Shown here piece after piece: positions 43,355 to 51,455 of a stretch of 64,000 bases of DNA. Numbering within the stretch: the stretch's first letter is position 1; every line of letters starts with the position of its first letter. The stretch is from Limivivens sp034101475 (GTDB lineage Bacteria > Bacillota > Clostridia > Lachnospirales > Lachnospiraceae): the NCBI GenBank assembly GCA_034101475.1, contig JAXEJQ010000157.1:21735-85734 (forward strand), read 5' to 3'. Below the pieces are notes generated by a model. That model made no database searches. It saw only the letters and a list, made by a program, of their open reading frames with translations, and had not been told where the DNA came from. The position numbers were made by a program, and so were the translations under genes.

Positions 43355-44113
43355 CTATTCACCAAGATAAGCCGTAATAACCTGCGGGTTATTCAGGACG
43401 GCCTCTGTTTTGCCCTGGGCCAGAACTTCCCCGAAGTTCAGCACGCTGAGCTCCTCACAGATGCCGGAAACCAGTTTCATATCATGCTCGATCAGGAGAA
43501 TCGTCATATCAAAGTGATCCCGCACAAACCGGATCATATCCATCAATGCCTGGGTTTCGTTGGGATTCATGCCTGCTGCCGGCTCATCCAGCAGAAGAAG
43601 CTTGGGATCCGTGGCAAGAGCCCGGGCAATTTCCAGCTTCCGCTGCTTTCCGTAGGGAAGGTTGGATGCCAGATTTTCCGCCTCGCCATCCAGTTCAAAA
43701 ACCTTCAGAAGCTCCAAGGCCTTTTCATCCATGATCTTTTCCTCCCTGCGGTAAGAGGGCAGATGCAGAATGCCGGAAACAGCAGAATACACGTGATGAT
43801 TGTGAAGGCCGACCTTCACATTGTCCATCACCGTCATATTGGAAAACAGACGGATATTCTGGAAGGTACGGGCAATCCCCGCTTTACTGATTTCAATGGT
43901 TTTCTTTCCCGTGATATCCTGACCATCCAGAAGAATGGTTCCGGTATCCGGCTTATAAACACCGGTCAGCAGGTTGAAAACCGTGGTTTTTCCAGCACCG
44001 TTGGGTCCGATCAGCCCATAGAGCTGTCCCTTTTCAATGGTAACATTGAATCCGTTTACCGCACGCAGACCGCCAAAGGAGATACCCAGATTTTTCACTT
44101 CCAACATTGCCAT
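43355..44113 (-). CDS. livG: Branched-chain amino acid-type ABC transporter ATP-binding protein LivG, copy 2
   Basis: The 252-residue ATPase has Walker A GPNGAGKTT, the RTFQNIRLF segment typical of LivG, signature YGKQRKLEIARAL, Walker B LLLLDEPAAGMNP and LIEHDM. It pairs with LivF of the same cassette. The gene starts two bases after the livM stop. Confidence 0.96.
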   Translation of the reverse strand: MAMLEVKNLGISFGGLRAVNGFNVTIEKGQLYGLIGPNGAGKTTVFNLLTGVYKPDTGTILLDGQDITGKKTIEISKAGIARTFQNIRLFSNMTVMDNVKVGLHNHHVYSAVSGILHLPSYRREEKIMDEKALELLKVFELDGEAENLASNLPYGKQRKLEIARALATDPKLLLLDEPAAGMNPNETQALMDMIRFVRDHFDMTILLIEHDMKLVSGICEELSVLNFGEVLAQGKTEAVLNNPQVITAYLGE

Positions 44114-44115
44114 AA

Positions 44116-45210
44116 TTATTCTGCCTCCTTCTGCGTGTTCTTATGGAATACCTGCTCACGCCATGCGATCATCTTCGGGCTCCAGGTGAAAAGCATAATC
44201 AGGATCAGAATAATGGCGTAGACCAGCATACGATTATCACTCAGGAAATCCAGAATCACATTGTCTCCCATCATCTGGAACTTTCTCAGGAAATAATCCA
44301 GAACCAGGTTCAGCACAACCGGCGCAATGACAGAGCCCCGGATACTTCCGATGCCGCCCAGCACCACGTAAACCAGAATCATGATGGACATATTGTAGCC
44401 AAAGTTTTTCGAGGTGGCACTTAAGGTAGACAGGTTGTGGGCATAAAGCACACCGGCCATGCCCGCCAGAGCCGCGGAAACAGAAAAAGCCATCAGCTTA
44501 TATTTTGTGATATTGATTCCCACAGATTCTGCCGCGATCCGGTTATCCCGAAGAGCCTGAATGGCCCGTCCGTCTCTGGACTGAATCAGACGCAGCACAA
44601 TAAACAGTGTCAGCAGAACCAGAATAACCCCGATGGTAAAATTCGAATTCTTAGGAATGCCGCTGATTCCCTGAGGGCCGTTGATAATAACCGTTCCCTC
44701 CGGCTCCAGGCCAAGAGAAATAGAATCCTTCATAGAAAAATGAAATCCTCTGCTGTCCATACCGATATACAGAACATTCACCAGATTCTTGATGATCTCG
44801 CCAAAAGCCAGGGTCACAATGGCCAGATAGTCCCCCCTGAGACGGAGAACCGGGATCCCGATGAGTATGCCGAACAGGGCCGCAACCAGCGTACCCAGCA
44901 CCAGCGCAATGCAAAAGCGGAGAATGCCGTTGGTAATGATCTCCTGAGTACATTTCGTAAAAAATACGCTGGCAAAGGCACCCACACACATGAAGCCCGC
45001 GTGTCCCAGACTCAGCTCGCCCAGAATTCCCACGGTCAGGTTCAGAGATACTGCCAGGATCACATAGTAACAGAAGGGAACCAGCAGTCCCTGCAGCGAA
45101 CTGGAGATGTGGCCTGTACTTATCATTGTCTGCATTACAATGTATGCGATGATTACAATTCCGTAAGTAACCGCATTCTGCCTTGCAGTTTTGTTCATCC
45201 TTTTTTTCAT
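44116..45210 (-). CDS. livM: Branched-chain amino acid-type ABC transporter permease LivM, copy 2
   Basis: A 364-residue membrane permease with about ten hydrophobic segments and the LivM motifs (GELSLGHAGFMCVGAFAS, PVLRLRGDYLAIVTLAFGEI, ALRDNRIAAESVGIN, GGIGSIRGSVIAPV). It is longer than copy 1 by about 25 residues, partly through an insert near 165-190 (MDSRGFHFSMKDS and following). It forms the membrane channel with LivH. Confidence 0.95.
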   Translation of the reverse strand: MKKRMNKTARQNAVTYGIVIIAYIVMQTMISTGHISSSLQGLLVPFCYYVILAVSLNLTVGILGELSLGHAGFMCVGAFASVFFTKCTQEIITNGILRFCIALVLGTLVAALFGILIGIPVLRLRGDYLAIVTLAFGEIIKNLVNVLYIGMDSRGFHFSMKDSISLGLEPEGTVIINGPQGISGIPKNSNFTIGVILVLLTLFIVLRLIQSRDGRAIQALRDNRIAAESVGINITKYKLMAFSVSAALAGMAGVLYAHNLSTLSATSKNFGYNMSIMILVYVVLGGIGSIRGSVIAPVVLNLVLDYFLRKFQMMGDNVILDFLSDNRMLVYAIILILIMLFTWSPKMIAWREQVFHKNTQKEAE

Positions 45211-45222
45211 GGTATTTCCCCC

Positions 45223-46107
45223 TTATACTTTTTCCTGAAGCTTCTTGCCCAGTAGTCCGGTGGGCTTCACAATCAGCACGACAATCAGCACCGCAAACAC
45301 GATGGCATCTGCCATCTGGGAGGAAATATAGGCTTTACCGAAAATTTCAATAACGCCCAGCAGAATTCCACCGATCATGGCTCCCGGAATGGAGCCGATA
45401 CCGCCGAATACTGCCGCCACGAAGGCCTTGATACCGGGCATGGAGCCTGTGGTGGGTGTCAGGGACGGATAGGCAGAACACAGCAGAACACCGGCAATGG
45501 CCGCCAAAGCAGAACCGATGGCAAAGGTCAGGGCAATGGTGCCGTTGACATTGATTCCCATGAGCTGGGCAGCGCCCTTATCCTCGGAGACCGCCAGCAT
45601 GGCCTGACCCGGCTTCGTTTTATTAATAAACAGAGAAAGACCGGCTACAATCAGAATGCAGGCCAGAATCGTCACGGTGGTTTCCCCGGTGATCACAAGC
45701 TGACCGCCGGCCAGACGGATCGCCGGGAACTTTACAACGGAGGTAAAGGACTTCGTATTGGATCCGAAAAGCAGCAGAGCCAGATTCTGCAGCAGGTAGC
45801 TGACACCGATGGCAGTAATCAGCACGGCAAGCGGTGACGCCGCGTTTCGCAGCGGACGGTACGCCACCCGTTCAATCACAACGCCGAGGACGGTGCAGAT
45901 CACCATGGATAAAAGCACAGCCGGAAGCGCCGGCATCCCGGAGGAGGACATGGCGATAAAGACCGCATAGGCGCCCACCATGATGACATCACCATGGGCA
46001 AAATTCAGCATCTTCGCAATGCCGTAAACCATGGTATAGCCCAGAGCGATAATGGCATACACGCTTCCGAGACTGATACCGCTGATCAAATAATTCAGAA
46101 AACTCAT
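45223..46107 (-). CDS. livH: Branched-chain amino acid-type ABC transporter permease LivH, copy 2
   Basis: The 294-residue permease has LivH hallmarks (GSVYAIIALGYTMVYGI, MLNFAHGDVIMVGAY, the ERVAYRPLRNA segment and AAVFGGIGSIPGAMIGG). It follows the binding-protein gene after a 268-base gap that holds a palindromic repeat and a hairpin, so it may also have its own promoter or be reduced relative to the binding protein. Confidence 0.95.
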   Translation of the reverse strand: MSFLNYLISGISLGSVYAIIALGYTMVYGIAKMLNFAHGDVIMVGAYAVFIAMSSSGMPALPAVLLSMVICTVLGVVIERVAYRPLRNAASPLAVLITAIGVSYLLQNLALLLFGSNTKSFTSVVKFPAIRLAGGQLVITGETTVTILACILIVAGLSLFINKTKPGQAMLAVSEDKGAAQLMGINVNGTIALTFAIGSALAAIAGVLLCSAYPSLTPTTGSMPGIKAFVAAVFGGIGSIPGAMIGGILLGVIEIFGKAYISSQMADAIVFAVLIVVLIVKPTGLLGKKLQEKV

Positions 46108-46138
46108 AGTGCACCTCGTTCATTTTTCTTAAATTGCA

Positions 46139-46228
46139 CTGTTCAAAGCCAGGAAAATTTTCAGAAAACAGGTGTAAAATACTTACATTTTTAAGGCTGT
46201 TTTTGAAATTTTATTTGGTTCTGAACAG
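46139..46228. repeat. CTGTTCAG palindrome family member upstream of livH copy 2
   Basis: The element begins CTGTTCAAAGCCAGG and ends CCTTAA-proximal after TTGGTTCTGAACAG. In the reverse direction it reads CTGTTCAGAACCAAATAAAA, which aligns with the element at 51270 upstream of livH copy 1 (CTGTTCAGAACCAAGCAGA) over about 30 bases. Its placement in the same gap of both cassettes suggests it was duplicated with them or has a shared role. Confidence 0.6.
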
Positions 46229-46303
46229 TTTCCTTAAATTAAAGATACCACGAAATGAAGGTTAAGTAAAGAGACTCTTCTGCCCGGAATTCGCAGATAA
46301 AAC

Positions 46304-46326
46304 AGCCCCTTATAAAACAAGGGGCC
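46304..46326 (-). terminator. Hairpin between binding-protein and livH genes, copy 2
   Basis: AGCCCCTT pairs with AAGGGGCC over a seven-base loop, about 50 bases after the binding-protein stop. On the minus strand it is followed by GTTTTATC, a weak T run, so partial termination is likely. Confidence 0.55.
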
Positions 46327-46375
46327 GCCACCTGTATGGCAACCCCTCTGTCAGCGTATTCAATTCTGCCGCGGA

Positions 46376-47521
46376 TTACATCGCTGCGTATGCGCCGTCT
46401 GTAATCACAACAGCCTTCGGAGCCTTGTTCGGTTCGCCGTCTGCTGTCCAGGTCATTCCTTCACCGGTCAGACCGTCAACGGTAATCTCGGTCATGGCAA
46501 CCTTCAGCGCGTCACAGATCGCGGAAGCATCCATATCTGCGGTGATGCCTGCCTGCTCTGCTGCTGCCTTGATGATGTAGATACCGTCGTAAGCATCTGC
46601 TGCGAACTGATTCGGTGTCTCACCGTATGCTTCTTCATATGCAGCTACAAAGTTCTGAGTCATCTCATCATCTGCGTCTGCTGCGAAGGGAGTCAGAAGC
46701 ATCACGCCTTCTGCCAGAGAAGTATCAAAGCCTTCTACTGCCAGAATACCGTCCAGACCGTCACAGCCGAAGAACTTGGGAGCATAGCCCATGCCGTCTG
46801 CCTGTTTCAGGATCTGAGAAGCTTCGGTATAGTAAATCGGCAGGAATACCAGGTCTGCGCCTGCATCCTTTGCTTTCTGCAGCTGTACAGAGAAATCTGT
46901 TTTGCTTTCATCCGTAAAAGCTTCTGCGGATACTACTTCAAAGGGCTGATTTGCCGCTTCTGCTGCAAAAGTATTGTAAATACCGGAAGAATATACGTCT
47001 GAGCTGTTGTAAATCACAGCTACCTTCTCTGCCAGACCGTTCTCACCGATGTACTGAGCGGAAGCTTTTCCCTGGTTCGGGTCAGAGAAGCATACACGAA
47101 ATGCATTCTCACCGGCAATGCTGTCTACTGCAGAACCTGACGGGGTCAGCTGGAACATATTGTCATTGGATGTCTCACCTACAACTGCTGCACAGGGTTT
47201 CGAGGTAACGGTTCCCAGAAGCATCTGCATACCCCAGTCTTTCAGAGTATTGTAAGCATTGATGGCTTTCTCTGCATCATGCTCGTCATCCTGGAAATTG
47301 AATTCAATCTGTGCGCCATTGATACCGCCGGCCGCGTTGATCTCTTCCACTGCCATGGTCGCACCATTCATAACAGCCTGTCCGTAAACGGCAGCACCAC
47401 CGCTGATGGGGCCGATTCCGCCGATCTTGAAGGTTTCCTCTGCCATGGCTGCGTTGGAAAGTACCATAGCGGCTGCCAGTACGGTAGCAGCCACACCAGA
47501 AAATTTCTTAAATTTCTTCAT
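46376..47521 (-). CDS. Branched-chain amino acid-type substrate-binding protein, copy 2
   Basis: A 381-residue type I periplasmic-binding-fold protein of the LivJ/LivK family. The start is the ATG at 47521 (MKKFKKFSGV) with AAGGAGG upstream. The signal peptide ends at SNAAMAEETF, an AxA site, and no lipobox Cys is present. The mature part opens with IGGIGPISGGAAVYGQ and has the family segments VIYNSSDVYSSGIYN and GGADLVFLPIYY-like (AGADLVFLPIYY). The ligand pocket differs from copy 1, so the two cassettes probably import different amino compounds. It has its own promoter (47568-47597). Confidence 0.93.
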   Translation of the reverse strand: MKKFKKFSGVAATVLAAAMVLSNAAMAEETFKIGGIGPISGGAAVYGQAVMNGATMAVEEINAAGGINGAQIEFNFQDDEHDAEKAINAYNTLKDWGMQMLLGTVTSKPCAAVVGETSNDNMFQLTPSGSAVDSIAGENAFRVCFSDPNQGKASAQYIGENGLAEKVAVIYNSSDVYSSGIYNTFAAEAANQPFEVVSAEAFTDESKTDFSVQLQKAKDAGADLVFLPIYYTEASQILKQADGMGYAPKFFGCDGLDGILAVEGFDTSLAEGVMLLTPFAADADDEMTQNFVAAYEEAYGETPNQFAADAYDGIYIIKAAAEQAGITADMDASAICDALKVAMTEITVDGLTGEGMTWTADGEPNKAPKAVVITDGAYAAM

Positions 47522-47567
47522 AATAGTGTCCTCCTTCATTTTTGTAGATAGTAAATACCTGTTGACT

Positions 47568-47597
47568 ATAATAAGCCTATAAATGCGGTTTTGTCAA
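47568..47597 (-). promoter_or_regulatory. Promoter of the second liv cassette
   Basis: On the minus strand TTGACA (47592-47597) and TATTAT (47568-47573) are separated by 18 bases, about 45 bases before the binding-protein start. With the strong terminator at 47779-47803 upstream, the second cassette is an independent transcription unit. Confidence 0.7.
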
Positions 47598-47778
47598 GAT
47601 TTTTTAGTCCGTTTCCGCCATTTTTTTGTATTTTTCAGACGGATCTTTGTTTTTCATATACGGACTGTCAGACTGCTGCGAGGAAATGAAACCGCTTGGA
47701 ACAGGACTCATCACCTGCTGACAAAGCCACAAAACATAAGGGCCGCTTCTTCTTTGTCCGAAATGTGGGCCTTCCCGA

Positions 47779-47803
47779 AAAAAGGGGCCTGCGGCCCCTT
47801 TTT
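47779..47803 (-). terminator. Intrinsic terminator after livF copy 1
   Basis: AAAAAGGGGCC pairs with GGCCCCTTTTT over a three-base loop, six bases after the livF stop, and a T run follows on the minus strand. It separates the two transporter cassettes. Confidence 0.92.
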
Positions 47804-47808
47804 CCTGG

Positions 47809-48513
47809 TTATGCGCCCAGATACGCTTTCTTTACATTTTCATTATTCAGGAGCTCCTGACCGGTGCCGGTTAAGGTAATGTGTCCGGTTTCCAGAACAT
47901 AGGCCCGGTCGGCGATAGAAAGAGCCATTTTCGCATTCTGTTCTACCAGAAGAACTGTAATCCCCTGTCTGTGAACTTCTTTAATAATACTGAAAATCTC
48001 TTTGACCAGAAGGGGTGAAAGTCCCATGGAGGGTTCATCCATCAGAATAATGGAAGGATTGCTCATCAGCGCTCTTCCCACCGCCAGCATCTGCTGCTCG
48101 CCTCCGGAAAGAGTCCCGGCCAGCTGCTTTCTTCTCTCCTTCAGCCTGGGAAATTTTTCATAGACATCCTTCATGATGGCCTGGGCTTTTTCTTTTTCCT
48201 TCTTGGAATAAGCGCCCATTTCCAGATTTTCCTCCACCGTCATCTGGGGAAATACATGCCGCCCCTCCGGCACATGGGCCATTCCCAGGGTTACGATTTT
48301 GCTGGGCTCTGTCTTCAGCAGATCCGCATTGTTATAGGTAATGCTTCCGGAGTCCGCCTTCTTCAGACCCGTAATGGTATGCAGGATCGTGGTTTTTCCT
48401 GCTCCGTTGGCTCCGATCAGCGATACGATTTCTCCATCCCGCACCTCCAGGGACGCTCCGTGTATGGCATGGATTGCGCCATAGGATACATCTACATTTT
48501 CCAGCTTCAGCAT
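47809..48513 (-). CDS. livF: Branched-chain amino acid-type ABC transporter ATP-binding protein LivF, copy 1
   Basis: The 234-residue ATPase has Walker A GANGAGKTT, VPEGRHVFPQM, signature LSGGEQQMLAVGRAL, Walker B IILMDEPSMGLSP and VEQNAKMAL. Its start overlaps the end of livG (ATGCTGA), giving coupled translation. It is the last gene of cassette 1 and is closely similar to copy 2. Confidence 0.95.
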   Translation of the reverse strand: MLKLENVDVSYGAIHAIHGASLEVRDGEIVSLIGANGAGKTTILHTITGLKKADSGSITYNNADLLKTEPSKIVTLGMAHVPEGRHVFPQMTVEENLEMGAYSKKEKEKAQAIMKDVYEKFPRLKERRKQLAGTLSGGEQQMLAVGRALMSNPSIILMDEPSMGLSPLLVKEIFSIIKEVHRQGITVLLVEQNAKMALSIADRAYVLETGHITLTGTGQELLNNENVKKAYLGA

Positions 48514-49307
48514 ACGGCACTCTCCTCCTCTTCGTCTTTTCCCAGATAAGCTTCGATCACCCGCTGGTTGCTGGCGATCTCCGCCGGCGTCCCTTTGGCG
48601 ATGGTAACGCCGTAATCAATCACCTGAATTCGCTCACAGATCTTCATAACAAGACTCATATCATGCTCGATGAGCAGCACCGAGATCTTAAACTGACTGC
48701 GGATCACATTGATGATGTCCAGAAGCTCCGCCGTCTCGCTGGGATTCATACCCGCCGCCGGCTCGTCCAGCAGCAGAAGCTTCATGCCGGTGGCCAGAGC
48801 CCGGGCGATTTCCAGGCGGCGCTGCTGCCCATAGGGCAGATTCTCCGCCACCACATACGCTTTATCCCTCAGGTGCACCACATCCAGAAGCTGCAGGGCT
48901 TTCCCCTCAATCTCCGCCTCTTCTTTCCAGTAATTTGCGCCCCGGAAAACGGCAGAAAGCAGGCTGTAATGCATATGCATGTTCATAGCTGTCTTTACAT
49001 TTTCGATCACGGTCATCTTTTTGAACAGCCGGATATTCTGGAAGGTTCGGGCAATCCCCGCCTCCACCACCTGATGGGTCTTCTTCCCGTTCATTTTCAC
49101 ACCGTTTAAATAATAGCTGCCTTCTGTAGGCTGATAAACGCCGGTGAGCATATTAAACACGGTCGTTTTCCCCGCGCCGTTTGGCCCGATCAGCCCCACC
49201 AGTTCACTCTGGCCGATTTCCATATTAAAGTCCGTCACTGCCTTCAGACCTCCGAACTGAATTCCAAGGCTCTGTGCTTTTAATACCGGAACCTGATTCT
49301 TACTCAT
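48507..49307 (-). CDS. livG: Branched-chain amino acid-type ABC transporter ATP-binding protein LivG, copy 1
   Basis: The 266-residue ATPase has Walker A GPNGAGKTT, RTFQNIRLF, signature YGQQRRLEIARAL, Walker B LLLLDEPAAGMNP and LIEHDMSL. It has an acidic C-terminal tail (GKDEEEESAVC) absent from copy 2. It overlaps livM upstream by eight bases and livF downstream by seven. Confidence 0.96.
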   Translation of the reverse strand: MSKNQVPVLKAQSLGIQFGGLKAVTDFNMEIGQSELVGLIGPNGAGKTTVFNMLTGVYQPTEGSYYLNGVKMNGKKTHQVVEAGIARTFQNIRLFKKMTVIENVKTAMNMHMHYSLLSAVFRGANYWKEEAEIEGKALQLLDVVHLRDKAYVVAENLPYGQQRRLEIARALATGMKLLLLDEPAAGMNPSETAELLDIINVIRSQFKISVLLIEHDMSLVMKICERIQVIDYGVTIAKGTPAEIASNQRVIEAYLGKDEEEESAVC

Positions 49308-50316
49308 GGACAGCGCCTCCCCTCATTTCTTTTCCCGTTCCTTTTCCTGTCAGCCTCTTTAACACTCTGGTAAGAGAAAACTCCCAGGTACCGAAAATTC
49401 CACCGGGTTTAAAAATCATAACCAGCACCAGGACAACGGAATAGGCCAGCATCCGGTAGTTGGCAAATTTCCGCATCAGCTCCGGGAGCGCGGACAGGAA
49501 GGTGGCGCCGATCACAGAACCGGTGAGTGACCCGGTACCGCCAATAATTACCTCGGTGAGAAACTCGGAAGAATACATAAAATTAAAGTTTGTGGGAATC
49601 ATGGCTGTCATATAGTGAGCATAAATCGCTCCTGCGATTCCGGCAAAAAAAGCGGAAATCGTAAAGGTCAGCACTTTATAGAAGGTCACATTGATCCCGC
49701 TTGCAGAAGCTGCAATGTAATCCTCCCGAATGGCCATCACCGTACGGCCGAAACGGGACCGTACAAACATGTACATCGCCGTAATACAGATGACCATTAC
49801 CCAGAATACCCAGTAAAAATTGGAAAGGCTGGGAATTCCGCTCATGGTACGGCCGCCTCCGGTGATTTCCAGGTTGCAGAAGACCACCCGGATAATCTCC
49901 GCAAAAGCAACGGTTACAATACAGAGATAATCTCCCCGAAGCCGCAGGGCCGGAATGCCCACCAGGATGCCGGTAATGGCTGCTGCAATACCGCCCACCA
50001 GCAGTGCCAGCAAAAACAGTGCAAAGCCCGGAATCTCCACCCCACGGTCTGTCAGCGCTACCGTCAGCACCGCGGACGCATAAGCGCCTACGGACATAAA
50101 GCCCGCGTGCCCCAGGGAAAATTCCCCCATGAAGCCGGTCAGCAGATTCAGCGATGCCACCATGATAATGGTATAGCAGGCCGTGGTGGCAATGCCACGG
50201 ATATAGTTGGTTCTGGATCCCAGAACATTGGACTCAAACAATCCCATCAGCAGAAGGAATACCACAAGCACGCCGATGAAGTTGATCAGATAGGAAATTT
50301 TCTTTTCTTTTGGCAT
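49300..50316 (-). CDS. livM: Branched-chain amino acid-type ABC transporter permease LivM, copy 1
   Basis: The 338-residue permease has LivM motifs (GEFSLGHAGFMSVGAYASAV, PALRLRGDYLCIVTVAFAEI, AIREDYIAASASGIN, GGTGSLTGSVIGATFL) and about ten membrane segments. AAAGGAGGG precedes the ATG. It works with LivH copy 1. Confidence 0.95.
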   Translation of the reverse strand: MPKEKKISYLINFIGVLVVFLLLMGLFESNVLGSRTNYIRGIATTACYTIIMVASLNLLTGFMGEFSLGHAGFMSVGAYASAVLTVALTDRGVEIPGFALFLLALLVGGIAAAITGILVGIPALRLRGDYLCIVTVAFAEIIRVVFCNLEITGGGRTMSGIPSLSNFYWVFWVMVICITAMYMFVRSRFGRTVMAIREDYIAASASGINVTFYKVLTFTISAFFAGIAGAIYAHYMTAMIPTNFNFMYSSEFLTEVIIGGTGSLTGSVIGATFLSALPELMRKFANYRMLAYSVVLVLVMIFKPGGIFGTWEFSLTRVLKRLTGKGTGKEMRGGAVHE

Positions 50317-50331
50317 TTGCTTCTCCCTCCT

Positions 50332-51225
50332 TTAAACTTTCTCGCCCACATTTTTTCCCAGAATTCCCGCCGGCTTCACCAGAAGAACCACGATCAGGAC
50401 GCCATAGGTAATGGCTTCATACCAGCCGGGTGCAATATATACTTTTACGAAAATCTCCAGAAGCCCTACCAGCAGTCCGCCGAGCATGGCGCCCGGAATA
50501 ATGCCGATTCCGCCGAGAACCGCGGCAATAAAGGCTTTCAGACCCATCATGGAACCCATGTCGGTGGTACATCTGGGGTAGGTGGAGCAATACATCAGAG
50601 CCGCCACTGCCGCCAGGCCGGAACCGATGGCAAAGGTGGTCGTGATGATTTTATTCACGTTGATCCCCACCAGCGTGGATGCTTCTTTATCCTGGGGAAC
50701 TGCCCGCATGGCCTTTCCAAGCTTTGTTTTCTTGACAAACAGCTGCAGACTGATCATCATGGCAATTCCGATTCCCAGGGTCAACAGGTATTTTACCTGA
50801 AGCTTTGCCCCCAGAAAGCTGATGGACGGAAGGCTGAAAACAGCGGTCACCGATTTGGGATTCGCACCGAACAAAACCATGGCCAGGTTTTCCAGAAATA
50901 CGCTCACTGCCAGAGCGGTGATCAGCGCCGACATGCTGCCTGCGCCCCGCACCGGTTTATAGGCAACCGTCTCCACAATCACACCCACTGCCACGCAGAC
51001 AACGATGGCAAATATCACGGCCATCCAGGCCGGCATTCCCCAGTTAATCATCAGAGGAATGGTATAAAACAGGGTATAGCTTCCTACCATAATAAAATCG
51101 CCGTGTGCGAAATTGATCATACGGATAATTCCGTAAACCATTGTGTAACCCAGAGCAATCAATGCATAAATCGCACCCTGGTTTAATCCATTTACAACGC
51201 TTTGTATGAAAAGTGACACACGCAT
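50332..51225 (-). CDS. livH: Branched-chain amino acid-type ABC transporter permease LivH, copy 1
   Basis: The 297-residue permease has GAIYALIALGYTMVYGI, RMINFAHGDFIMVGSY, ETVAYKPVRGAGSMSALI and AAVLGGIGIIPGAMLGG. The ATG at 51225 is very close to AAGGAGGG; the GTG two codons in (51219) has better spacing and may be the true start. A 230-base gap with a palindrome and a hairpin separates it from the binding-protein gene. Confidence 0.94.
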   Translation of the reverse strand: MRVSLFIQSVVNGLNQGAIYALIALGYTMVYGIIRMINFAHGDFIMVGSYTLFYTIPLMINWGMPAWMAVIFAIVVCVAVGVIVETVAYKPVRGAGSMSALITALAVSVFLENLAMVLFGANPKSVTAVFSLPSISFLGAKLQVKYLLTLGIGIAMMISLQLFVKKTKLGKAMRAVPQDKEASTLVGINVNKIITTTFAIGSGLAAVAALMYCSTYPRCTTDMGSMMGLKAFIAAVLGGIGIIPGAMLGGLLVGLLEIFVKVYIAPGWYEAITYGVLIVVLLVKPAGILGKNVGEKV

Positions 51226-51269
51226 TCCCTCCTTTTTCGGATCTGAGTACTCTTTCTCTTCATTTGTGT

Positions 51270-51326
51270 CTGTTCAGAACCAAGCAGATTTCCAGAAACA
51301 GTGTTTTCGAGGTTGGCTCTGAACAG
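51270..51326. repeat. CTGTTCAG palindrome family member upstream of livH copy 1
   Basis: The 57-base element starts CTGTTCAGAACCAA and ends GGTTGGCTCTGAACAG, so its ends are inverted repeats. It resembles the longer element in the same place of cassette 2 (46139-46228). No transcription start or ribosome binding site overlaps it. Confidence 0.6.
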
Positions 51327-51398
51327 CCACAAAAAAACGTTCCGTATCTGTCCTGTTTTTCCGAAAGTTTCCTGCACTGCAGACTGCCTGAAAATTTT

Positions 51399-51428
51399 CA
51401 TGCGGCATAGCTTTTGCCATGCCGCATG
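51399..51428 (-). terminator. Hairpin between binding-protein and livH genes, copy 1
   Basis: CATGCGGCAT pairs exactly with ATGCCGCATG, loop of ten bases, starting about 28 bases after the binding-protein stop. The following sequence on the minus strand is GAAAATTTTC, so termination would be weak; mRNA 3'-end protection is an alternative. Confidence 0.55.
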
Positions 51429-51455
51429 AGATCATCCTCTTCCTTTGTCTGATTG

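Noticed and set aside
47540..47778. Possible amino acid riboswitch before the second liv cassette
   Set aside because: No known riboswitch consensus is visible. The leader after the TTGACA/TATTAT promoter is only about 40 bases, too short for one.
49615..51186. Plus-strand open frame of 523 codons opposite livH and livM copy 1
   Set aside because: It is rich in His, Gln and Asn, as expected for the antisense of hydrophobic membrane protein genes, and has no start signal.
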